This document shows, one piece after another, positions 56,854 through 64,000 of a stretch of DNA of 64,000 nucleotides. The position numbers were made by a program, and so were the translations under genes. The notes beneath the pieces are model-generated. The model was not told the origin of the DNA, did not search any database, and saw only the letters and a list, made by a program, of their open reading frames with translations. Source of the stretch: Siphonodentalium dalli (Eukaryota > Mollusca > Scaphopoda > Gadilida > Siphonodentaliidae); assembly GCA_032622095.1 (NCBI GenBank), contig CP136064.1, positions 216,272,205-216,336,204 on the forward strand, written 5' to 3'. Within the stretch, counting starts at the first letter, position 1. Each line of letters opens with the position of its first letter.

Positions 56854-57059
56854 AAAAAGCAAAAAATAGCGACAGTGTTTACAATACCATCTTCGATATC
56901 TGCAGATTTATCATATTTTATGTGACATATCTCATATAAAAATGTAGGTTTGGACAGAAATGAATGTAATTCTTGCAAAAAAAAAAAATTTATACCACTC
57001 GGTAAATAGTGATAGAAATTCGCCTCATGATCGAACGCTCCCTTTCCTTGTAATAGAAC

Positions 57060-57257
57060 AAATAGTCTATTATTCATCTAGGGATGTTCAGGAAATGTAA
57101 GCAGACAACAGACAGACGAAATTATAATATAAATGCAGAATATTACTATTAATTAGCAAGAAATGTCCAGATGGTCATATGTTGAACTTATTAAAATGTA
57201 TCTAAAACATTTCCTAAGGGAAATACATGCCAATGAGTATTTAGTAGAAAGGATTAA
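57060..57257. mobile_element. piggyBac-like MITE, family C, old copy
   Basis: TTATTCATCTAGGGATGTTC on the left matches the ATTCATTTGGAGGGGTGTTC of copy 26183; right end CAATGAGTATTTAGTAGAAA then GGATTAA (TTAA 57253-57256). Just 30 bp from the exon at 57288. Confidence 0.6.
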
Positions 57258-57287
57258 GTATTATCAACAGTTAGTTGCACTCCCTAC

Positions 57288-57447
57288 CTTTAGGATAGTA
57301 TTCCAATAGCAGATAAATGTGCCCCAATTTACAGAACACTGCTGGCTCTATCTTCGACTTCTCGGGAACACTCTCCTTGTTTTCCTTCTTGTCGCCATCT
57401 TCCAAGTTGGAGAATTTATCAATAAATCTCTCATAGAAAGCAGCACC
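57288..57447 (-). CDS. KDM6A: KDM6A/UTX exon (start of TPR domain, second exon in window)
   Basis: 160-bp exon. Acceptor ATGTATTTCTAG precedes GGTGCTGCT, donor CCTAAAG/GTAGGG. Phase 0 entry, one base left over for the next exon. It encodes GAAFYERFIDKFSNLED, a lysine/glutamate-rich linker, then KIEPAVFCKLGHIYLLLEY and YPK, matching [20 protein letters not shown] of UTX. The charged linker (about 18 residues) is longer than in vertebrate UTX. In the protein this is the first TPR helix of the N-terminal scaffold used for complex assembly; the JmjC catalytic domain lies far downstream, outside the window. Confidence 0.9.
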
Positions 57448-57599
57448 CTAGAAATACATGATAATTGAAAACTCGACCATATTCAATAAAAAGATATTGA
57501 GGATAAAAGGTTCAGTCAGCACAGAAGGAAAAGTTTAGAAATAATATACATCATCATCATCATCATGTTCTTGGAACAAGTCTTGCGACTTTTTGTTCC

Positions 57600-58870
57600 T
57601 GTACTAATGATAATACATTTATTTGTAATCAATTAATTGGGAGACAGAGTCGAGTGGACTCTTATCCCAATTTTACAATGTGAACATTAACAATTTTCAA
57701 TTGTCACAATAGGTAGTAAGTCATCGACATTCGACAATGTCCATGTATTGGATAAAAAAAACTTTTTGTTGGTTCATTTTCTCTCTTTTTCTTTAGTTCA
57801 ACTCTGAGTTTATAAAGTTCTACTATTTCCTTTCTTGAATACTCCCGATTGAAATATATTTTTATTTGTCCCTTTACTCCGGTTTCTTTTTTATTGAATA
57901 AAATCGCTTCTTTTATCATTTGGTCTCGTGAATGTTTAGAATTTAATAACAATTTCACTGGTCGATGTTTGTTTTCAGTTTTGTGACCAATCCGCTGGTA
58001 TGACAGTACTTCAGTCGCCTCACATTTTGTCATCTTTATTACTGTTTTTGATATTTGAGTCAGATCTGCTTCTTATGTTGATCCCTCGGGTATGTTTGCT
58101 ACTATGATGTTGTTGTTTCTGTTTTCTACGATGTTTTTGTTTTTTTCTAACACTTTTCAATGTCTCGTTTATGTTCATTTCTAACCTTTGTTGTAATTGC
58201 TTTATCTCAGTTTTCTGTAGTTCAAACGATTGTACTTGCTGTTTCTGACATTCCTTGATTTGATTGTCCGTTTTTCTTTTCAAGGCATCAAGTTTTGTTT
58301 TAAACTCACCTCTCTCGATAGCTTGTCTGTCTTCATGATTTGATAACCATTTTCTACTTTGAATATCCTGGTTTCAATTTTCAACATAATACTACGTATT
58401 TCTGTTATGTGCGTTTCCATTCTGGTCTGTTGTTTCTTCTCAAATTGTTCAAAACGCAAATCATATTGTTCAAGACTAAGGACTACCTTTTCTAATAATA
58501 CTTCCATGCGCTCCATTCGTTTTTCTACTGCTTTCATCGTGCTATGTTTGTCTTTACATCCATGTGTCTTTTGTTGTACTTGGTTATTTTCTCCTTGTGT
58601 TTCTGTCTCATGTGTTAAGTCCGTTGAGGCTAGATTATGTTTCTTTTCTTGTGTTTTTGTATTTTTGCAGCGTTTACATGGCCATAAAATGGCTATTGAT
58701 CGTTTGACGAGATTTTCCGCATCTTCTCTTTCAATTCCCTGGCAGCTGACATGGAAATCGTGCTTACAAAAATCACATATTATTTTGTAACTTAGTTTCT
58801 TGAAGGTTCCATTGCAGGAAAAACCACACGTTGGAGTTACTGTTTTGTTTTAACTCTTCCATCATCGTTG
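57600..58870 (-). pseudogene. Non-LTR retrotransposon ORF1 (PHD finger + coiled coil), frameshifted, ORF2 missing
   Basis: Read on the minus strand from about 58850: a PHD-type zinc finger (CGFSCNGTF, CDFCKHDFHVSCQG, WPCKRCK; C4HC3 pattern), a basic linker, a coiled-coil part (MERMEVLLEKVVLSLEQYDL, IKQLQQRLEMNINETL) and a basic region IGHKTENKHRPVKLLLNSK with IYFNREYSRKEIVELYKLRV. This is the layout of ORF1 proteins in CR1-group LINEs. Frames change near 58285 and 58025 and the ATG near 58863 is in another frame, so it is dead. It is followed within ~20 bp not by ORF2 but by what looks like a LINE 3' end (GGATAAGAGTCCACTCGACT, then AATTGATTACAAATAAATG). Confidence 0.75.
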
Positions 58871-59202
58871 CTAAGGCTAAATTAACAAGAATGTTCCTGT
58901 AGGTATATTAAGAGAATTAGAATCGAATAATTTCCAAACATCCACGAATTTTCCATCAGAATTTCACATATTAGTTCCATGCTATATATCAGTCATTTTG
59001 TAGAAGTTTTTCGGCGTCATTTCTGTCGTTTTTTTGTAGTTTTTCGCGTTATTTTACGGAGCTAATTTTTTCATGACTGGCTGCCTATTGTGACGTCACG
59101 TATCTATTTGTACATGAAACATAGAGCTTGTGGAATTGACAGCCATAGGATACTATGTACTTGTCTTTTTTATGCAGCGATATGATTAAGTTTAAACTAG
59201 AG

Positions 59203-59779
59203 GTGTGACTGTCCCAATGGGACTACGGATACCCCCCTTTTTAAAATACTAAGATGTTTCACATGTCAGTAAACATTTAGTTAAAATTAATCTTAAACCT
59301 ATTGACCGAAAATTGTAGGAATAAAAGCTTGGACAAAATTATGTATGTTGCGAAAAAATTTCTAAGTCAAAAAAGGGGAATAACTCCACACAAAAAATGT
59401 CAGGCAGACGTCATAATCGCAGGGGCACAGGTTCCCATGGTACTAAATATCAGTGCCAAGATTCAAAATCATTGACCGAAAAATGTAGGAATAAAAGCTC
59501 GGACAAAAGTATACATGTTGCGAACATTTTCTAAGTCGAAAAAGGGGGGATAACTCCAAAAAAAAAAGTCCGACAGACGTCATAATCGCAGGTGCACAGG
59601 TTCCCATGATGGTTGATGTCTGTGCCAAGTTTCACGGAAATTGATCAAAAAACGACTGAGAAAAACTCCGGACAAATTTGTGTCCACGGACGGACGGACG
59701 ACGGACGACGGACGGACGACAGACGGACGGACAAGCTGACTCCAGTATACCCCCCCTAACTTCGTTGCGGGGGGTATAA
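59203..59779 (+). mobile_element. Module/microsatellite/hairpin element (TATACCCCCC family)
   Basis: Starts GTGACTGTCCCAATGGGACT. About two and a half modules follow (TGTAGGAATAAAAGCTTGGA, ATAACTCCA, GACGTCATAATCGCAGG, ACAGGTTCCCATGGTACTAA). A microsatellite (GGACGGACGGACGACGGACG, 59690-59735) leads to the terminal hairpin GTATACCCCCCCTAAC...GCGGGGGGTATAAT at 59743-59779. Confidence 0.8.
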
Positions 59780-59784
59780 TAAGA

Positions 59785-60620
59785 TAAAAGGTCAGCCGAC
59801 CACAGTTTCCCCCGAAAACGTTGGCAAGTCGACGCCCTCTGTTAAAGAAATTAAAAAAAGAATCATCGGAAAAAAGTTGAATTATTATATTATATTTTCA
59901 TATAAGAAATCAATATTCCATATTTGAGAGCAACCAGACAAAAATGGGTGGATCGTACCCATATTCGAACTTGATCTGTATTTCGAGCTGATAAACTCAT
60001 ATACCAAATTTGATTCAGATATGATCACACAAACTGAAGTTATCATCCGGAAACCAGAAATTGACAGGATTCTAAGTCGTAAAAGGGCCATAACTCTAAA
60101 AAAAATGGGCAAAGCAAACCCATATTCGAACCTGACCTGTATTTTGGGCTGATAAACTATCATACTAAATTTGATTCAGATACGATCACACAAACTAAAG
60201 TTATCATCCGGAAACCAGAAATTGACAGGATTCTAAGTAGAAAAAGGGCCATAACTCTAGCAAAAATGGGCGGATTGTACCCATATTCGAACTTGACCTG
60301 TATTTCGAGCTGGTAAACTATCGTAATAAATTTGATTCAGATATGATCACACAAACTGAAGTTATCATCCGGAAACCAGAAATTGACAGGATTCCAAGTC
60401 GAAAAAGGTCCACAACTCTAGTAAAAATTGGCGGAGCAAACCCATATTCATACTTGACCTGTATTTTGGTCTGATAAACTCACCTATGAAATTTGCTTTT
60501 GATCTAATAACCGAAACTAAAGTTATCATCCGGAAACCATTTCCGGACGGACACACGGACGGACAAACAGATGGACACCGCCTATTTTAATAGTCCCCCG
60601 AATTTTTTTTCGGGGGACAA
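59785..60620 (+). mobile_element. Module/microsatellite/hairpin element (GTCCCCCGAAAA family), copy 2
   Basis: Begins TAAAAGG with the mini-hairpin GGTCAGCCGACC, then GTTTCCCCCGAAAA. Four ~170-bp modules as at 35 kb, microsatellite GGACGGACACACGGACGGAC, terminal hairpin TAGTCCCCCGAATT...TTCGGGGGACAA ending at 60620. Compared with copy 1, both 5' stem arms differ (GGTC/GACC versus GGCC/GGCC). Confidence 0.85.
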
Positions 60621-61109
60621 AACTAGAGTTCAGCTCAATTGTACATGTACATCAGATTGTTTTCGTACCTCCACATGTTATTAGGGAAAGTACCAGTTGG
60701 TAATGAGCAAGACACGTTAAGCCAACATAAGCCATCAATCAATGGCGAAACTGGCAAAATCTCGACAAGTGTGGATTTATGATCCACACACAGAGAAAGT
60801 AAACGATTTGTGTATCAGGGCAAATATGTAAGTTACTTTCAAGGGGTCATACCCTTATGTGCAGTGGAGTGAGGAAGGGGCAGTTGGAAATTCCTGTGTG
60901 CCTACTTTTTTTCAAAATCAAAGGGCTGCATACCACTAGTGGTTTAGACACAGAATGTTTTTATTTACATTTTATAGGCACATAGGGGACAACACACTTT
61001 ATTGTAGGTAAACTAAAAATATTTGCAACTAATTGTATTGTCATACAATTACCTAATACCAGTAAACTGTTAATATGTGAAGTTTAGGTGTTTGAACCCA
61101 GATGCATAA

Positions 61110-62394
61110 CTGCGTTCACCATAAAATATAATACAATACAATACAATAATTAATTTGTATAGCGCTCAATATTATGAGTACATATTCAACGGCGCTTTAC
61201 ATTACATCGAGCTCATTGCCTAATCAGCATAATACATGTACATGCACATATATCTAGGAATTAAATGCTACATCAAATAGATATGTTTTGAGGCCGGTCT
61301 TAAACTTATTTAAATCAGTGAATATTTTTAAGTGAGGTGGAATGCTATTCCAAAGATGTGGACCTGCAAATGAAAATGCCCTATCGCCAAACGTTTTCTG
61401 TTTGTTGAAAGGAATGTACAAAAGCATACTACTATCAGATCGTAATCCATATGTACACACATTTCTGTCTTTGATCATATCCTGTATATACAATGGTGAC
61501 ATGTTATTACGAGATTTGAATACAAGCAAAATAATTTTGAACATGATTCGATACTCCACTGGCAGCCAGTGTAATTGCTTGAGAACTGGAGTTATATGTT
61601 CATGCCGAGGAGTGTATGATACAACTCGCACCGCAGCATTTAGCACTTTTTGCAGGCGATCACACTGGTAATCCGGTAGTCCATACAGTAAAGAATTACA
61701 GTAATCTAAGTGTGACGTGACAAAAGCATGGACCAATGTCTTAGTTGAGTCTACATCGAGGTATTGTCTAATTTGTCTAAACCTCTGAACGCCTTCTTAC
61801 ACATATTAGAGATATGGTTATCCATTGTCATGTTTGTGTCAAAATACGATCCCAGGTTGCGAACAGTGTCCTTTGTTGGTATGTCGGCGTCTCCCACATG
61901 AATTGAACTGATGTTGACTTTCTGAAGTTGTTGTCGAGAGCCAATGATTATGAATTCAGTCTTATCGTCATTTATCATGAGTCGGTTGGTAATCATCCAC
62001 GCTCTAATGTCCACAATACAGTTCTCCACAATTTGACGTGCTTTAGTTTCGCCTCTCTCTGTCGGTCGAAATGAAAAGTAGATTTGGGTATCATCTGCAT
62101 AGCCGTGAACATCGGGGAGGTGACTTTCAACAACTGAGAATAATTTCGAAATGTAGAATAAGAACAGCACGGGTCCAAGACAACTTCCTTGTGGAACTCC
62201 GCACTCGATGGGGAAATTTGTAGACTTTGAGCCATTAATGGATATTTGCTGTGATCGGTTCGTGAGGTAAGATTTCAACCAGATAGCTGCAGTGCCGCGA
62301 ACACCAAAGTCAGATTGTAGAGTATCTAGAAGAATATCATGGCGGACGGTGTCGAAAGCAGCGCTCAAATCTAGTAAACAACAAGCATTGTCTT
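61110..62394 (-). pseudogene. L2/CR1-type LINE reverse transcriptase, 5'-truncated, one frameshift
   Basis: The minus-strand frame 62368-61751 has LDLSAAFDTV (motif A), GVPQGSCLGPVLFLFYIS (motif B) and the catalytic HGYADDTQIYF (motif C). After a single frameshift near 61781 the thumb and C-terminus continue (61736-61254: VTSHLDYCNSLLYGLP, QLHWLPVEYRIMFKI, FGDRAFSFAGPHLWNSIP). The protein ends at 61254; the 3' UTR runs to a short repeat (ATTGTATTGTATTGTAT in sense, 61126-61150), as in L2/CR1 elements. Endonuclease and fingers are missing. The 5' truncation falls within ~25 bp of the KDM6A splice donor at 62396. Confidence 0.88.
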
Positions 62395-62396
62395 AC

Positions 62397-62457
62397 CTTC
62401 TCAAGAAGTTTCTTTGTGGGAGATTCTTCCTCAATCTTTAGGAATCCATACATGCAA
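62397..62457 (-). CDS. KDM6A: KDM6A/UTX exon (first exon visible in window)
   Basis: 61-bp exon. Acceptor TTGTATTTTCCAG precedes TTGCATG; donor CTTGAGAAG/GTAAGACA. One leading base completes a codon from an exon beyond the window; it exits in phase 0. It encodes CMYGFLKIEEESPTKKLLEK, lining up with [20 protein letters not shown] just before the TPR domain of vertebrate UTX. Together the four exons give 330 bp of continuous reading frame. The donor is followed almost at once by LINE sequence. Confidence 0.83.
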
Positions 62458-64000
62458 CTGGAAAATACAATGTCGGAGATCAAATTAAGCACATTAGGCC
62501 AAAAAAAAGAAAAGGTTTTGGTTCTCAGGCCCCGCCGCATTGAATAAAAAGGGTCGCATTAGGCCTTTTTATTGCAATGCCTGATGTTATGACAAAAAAA
62601 CTTACGAAAATTTTATAACCATGTCCATAGCAGATATGTGTTGAATATTAGTGTGCATTGAGCTCTAACATGTAATGTGTTAAAAGTGACTTGCAGGCTT
62701 ACAACATGAAGTAGATGACTACAATTAAGAAAATGGCTAGCTGATCCTCATGCTCTTCTTACAATTAGTCATTGTGAACTAACTTACACTAATTGTAACT
62801 TTATACAATTGAAAGGCACAGTACTAAATTCAGGATCACATATTGGAATGGAGAGGTATCAGTTTTTAGACAACAATAACAGTAGTTAATGTCAGGGGCA
62901 TTATATAATGTTAATGTTAGGTAATCCCAGTCATACACTGGTAGTACAATGTCATTTTTATGTAAGACTAAATAAGTTTATATGCATAACAGTTCCCTCT
63001 ACATTTCTGGTTATTACTAGACAGAGGGAGGTATCTTTGTCCATGCTTACTATGTGCAGAAAAAAATAAAAAATAAAAATAAAACCCTCCTTCCCTCATT
63101 GATTTGAAAAAAAAATTGCCCGAGAACCAAAACACTTTTTTTTTTTGGCCTTAAATATATTATTTCTGTTTCAACTGAAGTAGCCACACATAGGATATCT
63201 TGATAACGAATCATTGCATCTGAAAAAAAGCCATCATCAAAAACACATTAGAACCATAATAATATGGTTTGTTTCTCCTCACCGTACTGACACATTTAAA
63301 CATGACTATCAAATATATTATTGGCCTATTTTATTATATACCGGTAATTATTATATTTTCAACATCAAATAAATGAAGAGATTAACTCACGAACTATCAT
63401 TCTAATATATAATCAGAACACAGAAGTAAGAATCTTGTTTCATCTGTTTATGCTGACACAATATGAAGTTTCCAGGATTTATTCTTATTTCATTTTTATA
63501 ATATATGACAAAGTGTTTATATACATGTATGAACAATAATCATTTAGCTTGAGGGAAGACGTCAGGACACCGGGAGAAACACATTTGGTTATGTTCATCT
63601 GATTAAAATTATTACTTGGGGAAAACCTGACAAGGAGTTTTATGGTATTGGTATTTGGTAAGGATGCTTATAATATTTGGTCACAGATTGTGCATAGGTG
63701 TTATGCCCGAAGTGGATTAGTCTTGATGAGATTGCATCTGCAACGACTCTGGCTCAGAAAGGATTGGGGAAGATACAGTCCAGGACAGACTCGACCAGAC
63801 CTGTTTACTTTCCCGATTTCGGCGGGAGTCTCCCGATTTTGTGTCATTTCTCCTGTGCTCCCGATTGGGAAACGAAATCTCCCGATTCAAACGATAAAAC
63901 CAAAAATTAGCCAACGGCTGTATTAAGCAATAAGCCATGCATGCTATAGTGTTACAAAGCAATTAGGAATATATCGCCTGCGAGTCAAACAGTGACAAAA
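62458..64000. other. KDM6A upstream intron; no exon recognised
   Basis: Expected to hold the 5' exon(s) or intron 1. I found none with convincing splice sites. 63785-63890 has a repeated (T)CTCCCGATT word (four times), perhaps an eroded element end. A donor-like site near 63280 lacks a UTX-like peptide. Confidence 0.4.

Larger units (their letters stand above)
53009..57287 (-). other. KDM6A intron (4.3 kb)
   Basis: Holds a ~145-bp direct duplicate (54040-54320), a tandem-core element (54450-55935) with a nested family E MITE, a module/hairpin element (56335-56853) and a family C MITE (57060-57257). 53740-53830 looks like an eroded family B piece (AAGAGAATGCACTGGTACAA). No other exon was found. 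Confidence 0.75.
57448..62396 (-). other. KDM6A intron (4.9 kb)
   Basis: Between in-frame exons. Contains an ORF1-only LINE (57600-58870), two module/hairpin elements (59203-59779, 59785-60620) and an L2/CR1-type LINE (61110-62394). 60630-61100 shows nothing I recognise. Confidence 0.8.

Noticed and set aside
57704-62394. One full-length LINE with ORF1 at 58 kb and RT at 62 kb
   Set aside because: Both are on the minus strand, so ORF1 would have to lie at higher coordinates than the RT; the order is reversed, the 3' ends differ and other elements lie between.
63230-63310. Donor-like GTGAGGAG on the minus strand as an upstream KDM6A exon
   Set aside because: The peptide before it does not resemble the UTX segment expected and no acceptor is present.
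1-64000. CRISPR-like arrays among the regularly spaced repeats
   Set aside because: Repeats are whole ~160-bp satellite units or TIR elements in an intron-bearing eukaryotic genome; there are no short direct repeats with unique spacers.

Overview
The window is AT-rich animal DNA with the look of an invertebrate genome, most likely a mollusc. That placing is inferred from repeat style: short TACATGTA-type words, modules containing GGGCCATAACTC followed by GGACGGACG microsatellites, and tandem-core elements like those known from bivalves. I see no bacterial genes, rRNA, tRNA or CRISPR. Almost all of the 64 kb is intron and dispersed repeat.

One host gene is clear. Four short minus-strand exons (62397-62457, 57288-57447, 52959-53008, 50282-50340) splice in frame with GT/AG sites. 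They encode about 110 residues matching the start of the tetratricopeptide domain of the histone H3K27 demethylase KDM6A/UTX. Earlier exons lie beyond base 64000. I could not find the next exon, so everything left of 50282 is probably a very long intron (at least about 50 kb) or holds a small exon I missed.

The rest is layered with transposons, many with exact target-site duplications (TSDs). (1) TTAA-flanked piggyBac-like MITEs of four end types (A-D). A, B and D share an internal hairpin built on TGCCAATGCATTCTCTTATA; C is a related TTAA family without it. (2) Pogo/Tc1-like perfect-palindrome MITEs flanked by TA, nine copies. (3) A hAT-like family E beginning CAAGCCTTGAAATAG, made of two palindromes facing each other, two copies with exact 8-bp TSDs. 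(4) Other hAT MITEs (1719-2091, 33468-33622), a 9-bp-TSD element (7398-8121) and a 2 kb element with 56-59 bp TIRs beginning CACTGGGGGCCC and a 5-bp TSD (18354-20390). (5) A small element (23864-24048) carrying telomeric TTAGGG repeats between 26-bp TIRs. (6) A class of module / GGACGG microsatellite / 3'-hairpin elements (around 28, 35, 56.5, 59.5 and 60 kb) and two ~160-bp tandem-core arrays (1-836, 54450-55935). (7) Non-LTR retrotransposons: a 5'-truncated Tx1/L1-type element with intact C-terminal frame and 11-bp TSD (38413-40116), an L2/CR1-type reverse transcriptase abutting a KDM6A splice donor (61110-62394), an ORF1-only LINE (57600-58870), a CR1/Jockey-type C-terminal fragment (43071-43475) and a tRNA-derived SINE (43919-44345, second copy 13141-13460).

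From 33.0 to 36.6 kb an old tandemly repeated segment has been colonised by several of these elements. Its uninterrupted sister units supply the empty target sites, so several insertion mechanisms can be read directly.
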